DNA from: Campylobacter novaezeelandiae
GTDB lineage: Bacteria; Campylobacterota; Campylobacteria; Campylobacterales; Campylobacteraceae
Length of the DNA stretch: 53,046 nucleotides
Assembly: GCF_004323845.1 (NCBI RefSeq)
Contig: NZ_QPGR01000012.1
Coordinates: forward strand, 1-53,046
Direction of reading: 5' to 3'
Below are positions 10,040 through 18,117 of this stretch, piece after piece. The notes under the pieces were generated by a model. It searched no databases. It was given only the letters and a program-made list of their open reading frames with translations, and had not been told where the DNA came from. How positions within the stretch are numbered: the first letter of the stretch is position 1; the number at the start of each line of letters is the position of its first letter. Both the position numbers and the translations under genes were made by a program.

Positions 10040-12085
10040 TTAAATTTTATTTTCGCTTTCTTGTAAAGAAAAATCATACTTAACTCCTCCAATAGGATAG
10101 AAATTAAAGACAAAATAGACCCCGCTTTGATTTTTAGCACTAATTCCTCCGCTTGTAAGTTGAGGATCTATTTTTTCTCTATATACTAAAGAATAATTCC
10201 AACATTTTCTTTGATAAGTATATCCAATTTCCCACATATTAGGATGTGATCTTTGGGTATCAAACCAAATTCCACCAAAAACATAATAATTTTGATTAAA
10301 TTTATAATTAGCCTGTGTGCTTATAAAGCTATACTTTCCATATTCATCATTTTGATAAGCATGAGAAAAATTCCAATTAAATTTTGGAACGATATTGGTT
10401 TGTAATTGACTTAAAATTTTACTAAAACGATTTTGTAAATAAGAATATTTGATTTCATTATTGAAGCTAATGTAATCATTATAATAATAAGTAAATAAAT
10501 TTTCTATTTTTTCAAATTTTTCTTGACGATTTAAATAGTTTATATTAAAACGATGTTTAAATTTTTTATCTCCAAGTTGATTATAAAAATATTGCACAAT
10601 ATATAATTTCGAATTTTCTTCTTCATTTTCTGACTTAAGATAATCTTCTGTAATGAAACCAGATTTTGTTCCAGGCAGTAAATAATTAATTCCAAAATTT
10701 AAAGTGTGAAAGAAATTGTCATATGATTTTGATAAATCAGTATATAGATTAAATTCATGAGTATTTTTAAAAAGATGCTCTTTGTTTTTTTGAGGATCTT
10801 GAGAATAATTAACAAAAGAGGCATAAAAATTTTCAGTGAAAGTAAAATGCAAAAAATTATCAAAGAAAACATCATGATAAGAAAAAGGTAAAGTTAAATT
10901 AAGCTGATTGGCATAAGATCCTACTTGCCTGTAATAATTATGAAAAGATGCATCAAAAGAATAACGAATATTTTCTTTCCATAAAGAATTTAAGAACCTA
11001 TGATATTGAAAAGAAGGGTATTCTTGTAGGGTATCTTTATTGTTAACTTTTGAAGTATCAATATAGTATTTTGCATAAGCTCCATAGAAATTATTTTCAT
11101 CTGCTAAAAAATAGTTAATTTTTGATGTAACGAGTGAAGTTAAATCATTGTAAGCACTGGGGCTAAGATTAAAATAATCTATATCATTAAGATAGGTTGC
11201 ATCTATCCATAAATTTTCTTGAAAATTATCTCCAAGTAATCCTTTTATAAGGTTATTTCTTAAATATTTTAATTCTATACCACCATGAGTTTGATTTTTT
11301 AAATTTTCTTTAAAATAATATTGCTTTTTTTCTCTAAAAAGACCGAAATTTAAATTTCCCATAGAGTATAAAGAATCTACAAATCTTAAACTAGAATATA
11401 AACCAAATCCTCTTTTTGCTCTAATTTGAGGATTTAATTCTAAATCCCAATTATCCTTATAGGCTATATAAATTGGTTGCTGATAATAAAGTCCTTCATT
11501 TTTCTTTAAAACAATTTGAGGGATAAGTAACCCACTTTGTCTATGTGTATCTGCACTAAAACCAAAATAAGGTAAATAAAAAACAGGAACACCTTTAACA
11601 TATAATTTTGCATTATAAAGATGAACAAAATTATTTTCTCTATTAAGCCATCCGTCACTAAAACGAATTTCCCAATCTGGATTTTCAACATTACAACTTG
11701 AAACACTAGAAATCTGACTTTCAAATTTATTGTTACTTAAATAACTATTTTTACTTTGAAACCATACTTCAAGGTTGTTATTAGAAAAAAAGAAATTTTG
11801 AAATTTTGCTTCATCTGTATTAAGTTTAATTTTAGCATAGTTTGAATGAAGACGTTCATTTTGTCCTCTTAAAACGTTGACATCGCCAAAAAGTTCAACT
11901 TCTTGAGTTGTTTCATTATAAATTGCTTTATTTGCAGTGATAAAATAAAAATCAGAAAAAATCACAACATCTGTATTTGCAGTAATTATATCTTTTTCTT
12001 TTTTTACATTTAAGGCATAGATATTAATTTCAACTGCATTAAGAACAAAAGCAGTTCCTAAAAGCAAGAAAATCTTACGCAGCAT
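10040..12085 (-). CDS. lptD: LPS-assembly outer-membrane protein LptD
   Basis: Inserts lipooligosaccharide into the outer leaflet of the outer membrane. The protein starts with a signal peptide ([17 protein letters not shown]). A short OstA-like jellyroll follows (residues about 25-110, with TANKAIYNETTQEVELFGDV). The rest is a long aromatic-rich beta-barrel ending near the C-terminus with VYFVFNFYPIGG. About 681 residues, in the usual size range for epsilonproteobacteria. I chose the ATG at 12085; a TTG at 12094, three codons upstream and three bases after AAGGA, is an alternative. The 5' end lies inside the end of the RDD-protein gene, so the two are translationally linked. Confidence 0.88.
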   Translation of the reverse strand: MLRKIFLLLGTAFVLNAVEINIYALNVKKEKDIITANTDVVIFSDFYFITANKAIYNETTQEVELFGDVNVLRGQNERLHSNYAKIKLNTDEAKFQNFFFSNNNLEVWFQSKNSYLSNNKFESQISSVSSCNVENPDWEIRFSDGWLNRENNFVHLYNAKLYVKGVPVFYLPYFGFSADTHRQSGLLIPQIVLKKNEGLYYQQPIYIAYKDNWDLELNPQIRAKRGFGLYSSLRFVDSLYSMGNLNFGLFREKKQYYFKENLKNQTHGGIELKYLRNNLIKGLLGDNFQENLWIDATYLNDIDYFNLSPSAYNDLTSLVTSKINYFLADENNFYGAYAKYYIDTSKVNNKDTLQEYPSFQYHRFLNSLWKENIRYSFDASFHNYYRQVGSYANQLNLTLPFSYHDVFFDNFLHFTFTENFYASFVNYSQDPQKNKEHLFKNTHEFNLYTDLSKSYDNFFHTLNFGINYLLPGTKSGFITEDYLKSENEEENSKLYIVQYFYNQLGDKKFKHRFNINYLNRQEKFEKIENLFTYYYNDYISFNNEIKYSYLQNRFSKILSQLQTNIVPKFNWNFSHAYQNDEYGKYSFISTQANYKFNQNYYVFGGIWFDTQRSHPNMWEIGYTYQRKCWNYSLVYREKIDPQLTSGGISAKNQSGVYFVFNFYPIGGVKYDFSLQESENKI

Positions 12086-12527
12086 TGACGACAATTGTCC
12101 TTGCTACATAATCTTCCCAAGTTTTACGTAAGTTGTTTCCCAAAGCCCATACAAAACCCAACATAAAGGCTATATCACTTATCTGTCTTATAGCAGATCT
12201 AATACAGCTTTGTTTTAATGTTGGCTTATCAAGCAAATCTTCATCTAAAATAATGATTTTACAAACCATTTTTCCTAAACTTGCACCATACATGTAGGTA
12301 AATAAGGAGTGGTAAAAAAAATGTAAAAGCATAAAGCCTAAAGAGAAATTTCCTAGGATTTGTGTTACTTCAAAAGCATCCTTTGCCATCGAAAATTGGT
12401 TATAAAATATAACAAAAACTATGCAAGATAAAATTAAATTATCTATTAAATAAGCTAAGACTCTTTTATAAAAACTAGCAATTTTTAAATTTTCACGTTC
12501 AAGTTTATCGAATAAATCTTCTTTCAT
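12075..12527 (-). CDS. RDD-family membrane protein
   Basis: A 150-residue inner-membrane protein. After a charged N-terminus the RDD pattern appears as [17 protein letters not shown] (Arg and two Asp-type positions in and around helix 1). A second helix lies at about 58-80, and a conserved [10 protein letters not shown] loop and a further hydrophobic segment lie near residues 118-130. Function unknown; RDD proteins have been linked to transport or ion exchange in some bacteria. It overlaps purD by 4 bases upstream and lptD downstream, so it sits in a purD-RDD-lptD-pnp transcript. This order matches Cj1250-Cj1253 of C. jejuni from memory. Confidence 0.8.
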   Translation of the reverse strand: MKEDLFDKLERENLKIASFYKRVLAYLIDNLILSCIVFVIFYNQFSMAKDAFEVTQILGNFSLGFMLLHFFYHSLFTYMYGASLGKMVCKIIILDEDLLDKPTLKQSCIRSAIRQISDIAFMLGFVWALGNNLRKTWEDYVARTIVVNAA

Positions 12528-13777
12528 TTTTTAAAAACCCAAAATCCAATATCTTTTCTAAATTGTTTTCCTTCAAAATGGATATTATCGCATAAATCAT
12601 AAGCTTTTTGTTTAGCTTCTTTAAGATTTTTTCCCAATCCAACACATACTAAAATTCGTCCACCGCTTGCCATAAGTTGATTATTTTCTAAACTAACTCC
12701 AGCATATGAAATATGAGAATTTTCAGGAATGCTTTTAATAATAATTTCGCTTTTTTCTGAATTTTTATAAGGATAGTTTTTACTTGCGCAAACTACGCCA
12801 ACAGCAAATTCATTTTTTAATTCTAATTTTATATCTTTTAAATGTTTTTGTGTTGAGGCTAAAATAAGTTCGAGTGGATTTTTGATCAAAGGCATCAAAA
12901 CTTCACATTCAGGATCTCCAAAACGAACATTAAATTCTAAAACATAAGGTTCATTTTTTACTATCATTGCGCCTATGAAAAGTACTCCATGAAATTCTTT
13001 GTTTTCTTTTTTCATTCCTTCTAAAGTAGGTATAATGATATCTTTTTTAATTTTTTCTAAAAGTTCTTCACTGGCCAAAGGACTTGGTGCATAAGCACCC
13101 ATTCCACCAGTATTTGGTCCCTTATCTTCATCTAAAAGTTTTTTATGATCTTGTGCTACAGGCAAAAGGATGAAATTATCTCCATCGCAAATAGCAAAAA
13201 TACTAAGCTCATATCCTTCTAAGAATTCTTCAATAACTATAGATTTTCCAGCATCACCAAAGCTTTCGCCATCAAGCATTTTTTTGCTTTCATATATTGC
13301 CTCTTCGTGTGTTAAAGTAATAATTACACCTTTACCAGCACATAAACCATCTGCTTTTACAACAATAGGTGGGGTTAGTTTTTGTATAAAATTTTTAGCT
13401 TCGTTTAAATCATTAGTAGTTAAAAATTTTGCTGTTTTGATATTATATTTGTTTAAAAAATTTTTCATAAAAGTTTTTGAACTTTCAAGCATTGCCGCTG
13501 CTTTTGTTGGTCCAAAAATAGTTAAGTTATTTTCTTTGAAAATGTCAACAACCCCTTTTGCTAAAAAATCTTCACTTCCAACTATACAAAGATCTATTTT
13601 ATTTGTTTTTGCATAATTTGCAATTTCATTAATATCTTCAATATTTAAGTTTGTTCCAAGGTTTTGAGTAGCCCCATTTCCAGGGGAAAAATATAAATCT
13701 AGATTCTTTGTAGTTTGTTTTAAAGCTAGGGCTATAGAATATTCTCTTGCACCGCTACCTAAAATAAGTATTTTCAT
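12524..13777 (-). CDS. purD: Phosphoribosylamine-glycine ligase (GAR synthetase)
   Basis: Second step of purine synthesis: joins glycine to phosphoribosylamine with ATP. 417 residues, ATP-grasp fold. The N-terminal domain has [15 protein letters not shown]. The ATP-grasp core has [14 protein letters not shown] (residues about 140-153). [14 protein letters not shown] and [17 protein letters not shown] are the glycine/ATP-site signatures of PurD. A strong AAGGAG lies 5 bases before the ATG. The gene begins directly after the 3' stem of a 6S RNA, so transcription from the 6S promoter probably reads into it. The other purine genes of the window (guaA, purC, purS, purQ) are in different transcripts. 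Confidence 0.97.
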   Translation of the reverse strand: MKILILGSGAREYSIALALKQTTKNLDLYFSPGNGATQNLGTNLNIEDINEIANYAKTNKIDLCIVGSEDFLAKGVVDIFKENNLTIFGPTKAAAMLESSKTFMKNFLNKYNIKTAKFLTTNDLNEAKNFIQKLTPPIVVKADGLCAGKGVIITLTHEEAIYESKKMLDGESFGDAGKSIVIEEFLEGYELSIFAICDGDNFILLPVAQDHKKLLDEDKGPNTGGMGAYAPSPLASEELLEKIKKDIIIPTLEGMKKENKEFHGVLFIGAMIVKNEPYVLEFNVRFGDPECEVLMPLIKNPLELILASTQKHLKDIKLELKNEFAVGVVCASKNYPYKNSEKSEIIIKSIPENSHISYAGVSLENNQLMASGGRILVCVGLGKNLKEAKQKAYDLCDNIHFEGKQFRKDIGFWVFKK

Positions 13778-13788
13778 ATATCTCCTTG

Positions 13789-13968
13789 AAACCTAAACAG
13801 TTAACTTTAAATGACTCCAAGAAGTCAAGAGAACCGCTAGATAATTTTTAAAGGCTGCAACTTCTCGTTTTAATTTAAAAAACTCAAGCGAAGCCACAGA
13901 CACGGTAAATTATACATTCGCAGTTAAATATTTTTTGTTGAATCTTTAAATGCTATACTGCTTAGGCA
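13789..13968 (-). ncRNA. ssrS: 6S RNA (epsilonproteobacterial 'purD motif')
   Basis: The intergenic sequence upstream of purD folds on the minus strand into one long interrupted hairpin, the 6S RNA shape that mimics an open promoter and binds RNA polymerase. Visible pairings: closing stem CCUAAGCAGU (13966-13957) with ACUGUUUAGG (13801-13792); GAUUC with GAGUC around a UUUAAA/UUUAAA helix; then a large asymmetric bubble (AACAAAAAAUAUUU opposite CUCUUGACUUCUUG); AACUG with CGGUU; AUAAUUU with AAAUUAU; and an apical arm GGCUUC...GAAGUUGCAGCC. A TATAAT box lies 6 bases before the 5' end. A conserved RNA upstream of purD in these bacteria is known as the purD motif and was later recognised as 6S RNA. 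Ends are accurate to a few bases only. Confidence 0.82.
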
Positions 13969-13973
13969 TTAAA

Positions 13974-13979
13974 ATTATA
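13974..13979 (-). promoter_or_regulatory. -10 box for the 6S RNA
   Basis: TATAAT on the minus strand, six bases upstream of the first base of the closing stem of the 6S RNA. The upstream side is AT-rich with no clear -35 box, as is usual for Campylobacter sigma70 promoters. Confidence 0.65.
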
Positions 13980-14005
13980 GCGGTATTTAACTTAAAAATT
14001 TATAG

Positions 14006-15418
14006 TTAAATGAGTTTAAATTTCGTTTTTCCTGTTTTATCAAAATGTTTTCCTTCTAGTATAATATCTGCAACGTTGTCCCAAACGTGTTTTTCATCAA
14101 TATAAACTATATCAAAAGTATTATCTCTCATTAAAGATTGATAATTAACTTTTTTCGGGGCATATTTCACAAGATAGTAAGGATTTAAAGAAAAAATTTC
14201 AATTTTAATTTTGCAAAGTAAATCAAGATCTGAAGTAACAACTAAAAATTTTTTTCTTTGCTCTTTAGAAATTTTTTGAATATAAAGCAAAAGTTTATGA
14301 TCAAAAGGATTTAGTGCTGATTTATTAAGTCGACTTAAATAATGTTCAGCAAAAGATAAGGAGCAAAAAGAATTTTCTATATTGGTTCTTGTAAAATATG
14401 AATTTTTTACCCCAGATGATTTTAAAGAAAGCTTCCAAATTTTCATGTCCATAATAGTAGCACAAAGGTTAAGCCCTGTAATAATTTTAGAAAAGAGTTT
14501 TTCTTTAGATAATTTAAAAGCATTTTCAAAAATACTTAAATTCTTTTTATAAAAGTCTTCTTTAATAGCAATAAGACGCTTAAGGGAAGTTTTATAATAC
14601 TCATTTTCTTTTTGAAGGCTTTCTAATCTCTCCTGTTTTGCTTTGATTTTATCAGGATTGGCATTAGACTTTGAATTAAGTTCAAGATTAAGATTTTTAA
14701 TTTGAGACTCTAAGGCAGCTGATCGATTTTTTCTTGTATCTATGGTAGCAAGAAGTGCTTGATAGTGACATTGAAGAGATAAAAAGGTTTCATTAAAGAT
14801 TTTATTAATATTAAACATTTTATGTTTATCTTTCATATCTGTATAAGAATTTTCAAGATGCATTATTATGCTTTTTAAGGAGCTAAATTGTGTTTGATCT
14901 ATAGAATTATCCATAAAAATTAAAGTATCAAGAGATTTGTTTAAAAAACGTTTTATAATGATATAATCTAAAATGCATGGGATTTCTTTTTGATCTTGGA
15001 TATTGGATTTTAAAGCTTCAACTGAGAGAATTTCTCCTGAAAAATATTTTTGTATAGCTTGAGGTATGGTAAAAGAAAGAGGAATTTTTTCTATAGTATC
15101 ATAATCAGTACTACGGTAAAGTTCTGTTATATACGCACTTCTACGTGTATTTTGTAAATCTTCGAGTTCATCATCATTGTCTGTTTTCCAAAAGTCATTT
15201 TCTGTGATAAAATCACCTTCTTTAAATTCCTGAAATTTAGAAGGACGAATTCCGGTTATAGTTTTGCCATCTGAACGGAATTCAACAAGCATTCCAACAC
15301 TTGGCATACTTCTTTTATCATTCCAAATTTGACGATTAAACTCAAAAAATATTTTGGCTGAATTTGTGACAGTTCCACGTCCTGTGGAATCCATATAAAT
15401 TGCTATTTTTCCATGCAT
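14006..15418 (-). CDS. Conserved hypothetical protein with cold-shock-like N-terminus and coiled coil
   Basis: 470 residues, not assigned to a characterised family. Residues 1-62 look like a cold-shock/OB-fold domain: GKIAIYMDSTGRGTV, a central FFEFNRQIW strand, and VGMLVEFRSDG with a final ITGIRPS. Residues about 228-295 are a coiled coil rich in Lys, Glu and Leu. The C-terminal part (about 390-465) alternates hydrophobic strands and helices (KFLVVTSDLDLLCKI, FDIVYIDE) like a Rossmann-type or receiver-like domain, with acidic residues at strand ends. It corresponds by position to Cj1249 of C. jejuni. An RNA-binding role is an inference from the N-terminus only. It is read toward the 6S RNA, ending about 38 bases before its promoter region. 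Confidence 0.7.
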   Translation of the reverse strand: MHGKIAIYMDSTGRGTVTNSAKIFFEFNRQIWNDKRSMPSVGMLVEFRSDGKTITGIRPSKFQEFKEGDFITENDFWKTDNDDELEDLQNTRRSAYITELYRSTDYDTIEKIPLSFTIPQAIQKYFSGEILSVEALKSNIQDQKEIPCILDYIIIKRFLNKSLDTLIFMDNSIDQTQFSSLKSIIMHLENSYTDMKDKHKMFNINKIFNETFLSLQCHYQALLATIDTRKNRSAALESQIKNLNLELNSKSNANPDKIKAKQERLESLQKENEYYKTSLKRLIAIKEDFYKKNLSIFENAFKLSKEKLFSKIITGLNLCATIMDMKIWKLSLKSSGVKNSYFTRTNIENSFCSLSFAEHYLSRLNKSALNPFDHKLLLYIQKISKEQRKKFLVVTSDLDLLCKIKIEIFSLNPYYLVKYAPKKVNYQSLMRDNTFDIVYIDEKHVWDNVADIILEGKHFDKTGKTKFKLI

Positions 15419-15529
15419 ATTTCTTCCTTGAAAACTTTCATAAAATTCTAATTCTAACTTTATTTTTATAAAATTTATATAATAAATAAAAATTTATTTT
15501 TAATTTCTTTTAATCAATTTATAATTAAT

Positions 15530-15535
15530 TATTTT
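15530..15535 (+). promoter_or_regulatory. -10 box in front of a broken small gene
   Basis: TATAAT on the plus strand, 18 bases before a strong AAGGAAG ribosome binding site and an ATG at 15554. The upstream region is A/T-periodic. It would drive the frameshifted gene described next. Confidence 0.45.
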
Positions 15536-15553
15536 TATTTTTAAGGAAGTAAA

Positions 15554-15786
15554 ATGTTTTTTTATTAAAAATCCAAAACAAACAGGAGTTTTATATCTAA
15601 GCTCTAAAAAGCCATTTTCTGTAATGATTAAAAGTTTAGATCTAAATCAGGCTAAAATATAATAGAAATAAGTATTTTTACAAAAGATATTCTTAAATAT
15701 AAACATCAAAATACAAGTTTTTGCAATAGATAACGAATTCAAAAATGGCGATTAAATTAGGTCAAAAATTTGAAAATTTAGATATT
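15554..15786 (+). pseudogene. Frameshifted small gene remnant
   Basis: A good start region (AAGGAAG, four bases, ATG at 15554-15556) leads into seven T residues (15557-15563) and a stop four codons after the ATG. With six T residues the frame would continue for about 35 codons to a TAA at 15660-15662, with a protein-like sequence (FIKNPKQTGVLYLSSKKPF). Further plausible coding continues in other frames: EISIFTKDILKYKHQNTSF, then AIDNEFKNGD, then a piece starting MAIKLGQKFENLD. Together this looks like a gene of roughly 80-90 codons with several frameshifts. I do not recognise the product; the last part faintly recalls the start of a peroxiredoxin, which I would not rely on. Confidence 0.45.
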
Positions 15787-15913
15787 AAAATTAAGTAGTG
15801 CTCGCAATATATTATCTTTTTTATCCCAAAGACAAAAGTTTAAAAAATAACAGTTATTTTGCTACTTTCACATATACTTCCAATTCCCGCAAGTATTAGA
15901 TTTCGTCGCAGGA

Positions 15914-15940
15914 TTTTTGATATTTTTAAAATATCAAAAA
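15914..15940. repeat. Perfect palindromic hairpin downstream of guaA
   Basis: Arms of 13 bases (15914-15926 tttttgatatttt and 15928-15940 aaaatatcaaaaa) flank a single central base. Both sides carry runs of T or A, so it could serve as a transcription terminator for guaA on the minus strand or for the remnant on the plus strand. Confidence 0.5.
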
Positions 15941-15943
15941 TTG

Positions 15944-15984
15944 TTTACAAAAATATTCCTTCTGCTGTAGTGTATTTTTGTAAA
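15944..15984 (-). terminator. Hairpin directly after the guaA stop codon
   Basis: A 12-base inverted repeat (15944-15955 tttacaaaaata and 15973-15984 tatttttgtaaa) with a 17-base loop begins five bases after the end of guaA. The stem is AT-rich, so its strength as a terminator is uncertain. Together with the neighbouring palindrome it forms a tandem of two stems. Confidence 0.5.
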
Positions 15985-15989
15985 AATAG

Positions 15990-17525
15990 TTATTCCCATT
16001 CTATTGTCGCAGGTGGCTTACTAGAAATATCATAAACAACACGGTTGATTCCTTGGACTTCATTGATAATGCGTCTGCTTATATTTTCTAAAATTTCATA
16101 AGGCAAATGAGAAAAAGTAGCTGTCATTCCATCGCTTGCATTAACAACTCTTATGCAAATTGCATTATCATAGGTGCGATTATCACCCATAACACCTACA
16201 CTTTTAACATTTAAAAGCACGCAAAATGCTTGCCAAGTTTTATCATACCAACCAGTACTTTTTAATTCTTCAATCAAGATAACATCTGCTTTACGCAATA
16301 AATCTAAACTTTCTTTATTTACTTCACCCATAATGCGTATGGCAAGCCCAGGTCCTGGAAAAGGATGACGAAAGACAATATCTTTATTAAGTCCTAATTC
16401 AAGACCCAAAGCACGGACTTCATCTTTAAAAATTTCTTTTAAAGGTTCTATGAGTTTTAAGTTCATTTTTTCTGGAAGTCCTCCTACATTATGATGACTT
16501 TTTATAGTTTTACTTGCCCCGATAACTGAACTTTCTATGATATCTGTATAAAGTGTTCCTTGTGCAAGATACTTAACATCACTATGTTTTTTTGCTTCAT
16601 TTTCAAAAACTTCTATAAAGGTATTGCCTATAATTTTTCTTTTTTGTTCAGGATCAATAACGCCTTTTAGACGACTTAAAAATATTTCACTTGCATCTAT
16701 ACTGATAAGAGGAATATTTAAGGTATTTTTAAACATAAATTCAACTTGTTCTTTTTCTTTGGCTCTTAAAAGACCATTATCTACAAAGACAACAATAAGT
16801 TGTTCTTTAATGGCATTTGCAAGTAAAGCTGCTACAACACTACTATCAACTCCTCCACTTACCGCACAAAGAACTTTATTTTTGCCTACTTCTTCTTGAA
16901 TTTTAAGAATTTGAGATTTTGCAAAAGAGCCCATATTCCAAATGCTTTCACAATTACAAGCATATTTAGCAAAGTTTTTTAATATACTTTTGCCAAATTC
17001 ACTGTGTTGAACTTCAGGATGAAATTGCAAGGCAAAGAATTTGCGTTTTTCATCAGCAAAAACACAAAAAGGACTATTTTCACTTGTAGCTAAAACTTCA
17101 AAACCTTCTGGGAGATTTTCCACTTTATCAGAATGACTCATCCATACGGTTTGTTTTTTGGGTAAATTTTTAAATAATGCACTATCTTTTTTGATTTCTA
17201 TATTTGCTTTTCCATACTCTTTGTGTCCTGCTGGCATGACATTGGCTTTAAAATGATGAGCCATAAGTTGCATTCCATAACAAATTCCAAGTATAGGTAA
17301 ATTTAATTCAAATACACCTTTGTCACAAAAATAAGCATCTGTTGCATAAACACTAGCAGGGCCACCACTTAAAATAATACCTTTAGGCTCTTTTGCTTTT
17401 ATATCTGCTAAGCTTACATTAAAAGGTAGAATTTCTGTATAAACACCTTGCTCTCTTAATCTTCTTGCTATTAATTGAGTGTATTGAGAGCCAAAATCTA
17501 ATACTAAAATATAATCTTTTTTCAT
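15990..17525 (-). CDS. guaA: GMP synthase (glutamine-hydrolysing)
   Basis: Converts XMP to GMP using glutamine and ATP. 511 residues. The class I glutamine amidotransferase domain (about 1-190) has the nucleophile in LGICYGMQ (Cys82) and the HPE pair in [10 protein letters not shown]. The ATP pyrophosphatase domain carries the P-loop [12 protein letters not shown] (about residue 225). The dimerisation domain ends IEWE, the usual C-terminus. It is preceded one base away by the end of a small lipoprotein gene in the same direction and is probably co-transcribed with it. Confidence 0.98.
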   Translation of the reverse strand: MKKDYILVLDFGSQYTQLIARRLREQGVYTEILPFNVSLADIKAKEPKGIILSGGPASVYATDAYFCDKGVFELNLPILGICYGMQLMAHHFKANVMPAGHKEYGKANIEIKKDSALFKNLPKKQTVWMSHSDKVENLPEGFEVLATSENSPFCVFADEKRKFFALQFHPEVQHSEFGKSILKNFAKYACNCESIWNMGSFAKSQILKIQEEVGKNKVLCAVSGGVDSSVVAALLANAIKEQLIVVFVDNGLLRAKEKEQVEFMFKNTLNIPLISIDASEIFLSRLKGVIDPEQKRKIIGNTFIEVFENEAKKHSDVKYLAQGTLYTDIIESSVIGASKTIKSHHNVGGLPEKMNLKLIEPLKEIFKDEVRALGLELGLNKDIVFRHPFPGPGLAIRIMGEVNKESLDLLRKADVILIEELKSTGWYDKTWQAFCVLLNVKSVGVMGDNRTYDNAICIRVVNASDGMTATFSHLPYEILENISRRIINEVQGINRVVYDISSKPPATIEWE

Positions 17526-17526
17526 T

Positions 17527-17718
17527 TTACCACCTGTTTAAATTTTCATATTTTTTAATACTTTTAACGGATTTATTTTGATCATAACTAATATATGAAG
17601 GATTATCTTTATAGCCACAAGCACTTAAAAATATTAAGAAAAAAAATGCTAAAATAATTTTATGAAGAAAATTAAAAGTGTTGATACTGTTATAAATGAT
17701 ATGATAAGCCTTCATCAT
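17527..17718 (-). CDS. Small lipoprotein, LptM-like
   Basis: 63 residues. After an unusually long N-region, a hydrophobic helix ([14 protein letters not shown]) leads to the lipobox LSAC followed by GYKDNPSY. A cysteine followed by G-x-K-x-x-P-x-Y resembles the LptM (YifL) group, small lipoproteins that help LptD mature; this is an inference from the short motif. The start at 17718 follows AAGGG by six bases; a second ATG at 17715 is possible. Its 5' 57 bases overlap the 5' end of a divergently read gene. The stop codon lies one base before guaA, so the two share a transcript. Confidence 0.65.
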   Translation of the reverse strand: MMKAYHIIYNSINTFNFLHKIILAFFFLIFLSACGYKDNPSYISYDQNKSVKSIKKYENLNRW

Positions 17719-18117
17719 TATAAACCCTTAAAAAATTTTATCCTCTATAAAGAATTTTTAAAATTAATGAATTTAAAACATCAGCGTTTAATTTCAAAAA
17801 TTTTTATTCACAATAATATTTTAAATATTGTTACTTTTCATTCTGTTGGATATCAAGATTTAAACAATGATGATACCAAAAATAACATTAAAATTCTTAT
17901 AAAAATTTTCACAAAAAAATTTTTAAATACCCCGTTTGATAAAGTCGATACTATTAAAATTTTCTCCCAGCGTTATAAAGAGAAAAAAAATTTCATACAA
18001 GAAGAAAGAAAAACATCTTATATTGAGCTTTCAAAAGCTAGATTTAACAATCCTTTTAAAAATAAAAAATTATATGTGCAATTTGAAGAATTAAGAGCAA
18101 AAATCAATGATTTATGA
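17662..18117 (+). CDS. DUF721/DciA-like basic protein
   Basis: 151 residues, strongly basic. The central part (HNNILNIVTFHSVGYQDLN, residues about 49-67) resembles the beta region of DUF721 proteins, a family related to DciA helicase-loading proteins; the assignment is tentative. The C-terminal third is charged and probably helical. The ATG at 17662 has no good ribosome binding site and lies inside the 5' end of the opposite lipoprotein gene; an internal ATG at 17701 also lacks one. It overlaps uvrC by 11 bases, so both are read as one unit. It occupies the place of Cj1247c in C. jejuni. Confidence 0.6.
   Translation: MKKIKSVDTVINDMISLHHYKPLKNFILYKEFLKLMNLKHQRLISKIFIHNNILNIVTFHSVGYQDLNNDDTKNNIKILIKIFTKKFLNTPFDKVDTIKIFSQRYKEKKNFIQEERKTSYIELSKARFNNPFKNKKLYVQFEELRAKINDL

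Larger units (their letters stand above)
15787..15989. other. Non-coding stretch between the remnant and guaA
   Basis: No frame is convincingly open here. One frame reads through about 25 codons of plausible sequence (for example FYPKDKSLKNNSYFA at about 15805-15850) before a stop, suggesting that the decayed coding region extends further. The part from 15914 is occupied by two hairpins, listed separately. Confidence 0.35.

Noticed and set aside
13170..13616. 148-codon open frame on the plus strand opposite purD
   Set aside because: purD is clearly real on the other strand with all family motifs; the antisense frame has the Ser/Ile/Leu/Phe-rich composition of a shadow.
13909..13914. Second TATAAT on the minus strand between the 6S start and purD
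   Set aside because: It lies inside the 6S RNA and pairs with the opposite strand (AUAAUUU with AAAUUAU), so it is better explained as part of the stem.
15718..15860. Remnant read as the start of a peroxiredoxin (MAIKLGQKFENL... and FYPKDK)
   Set aside because: The two pieces are in different frames and lack the catalytic cysteine region and the AP motif, so the similarity is too weak to use.
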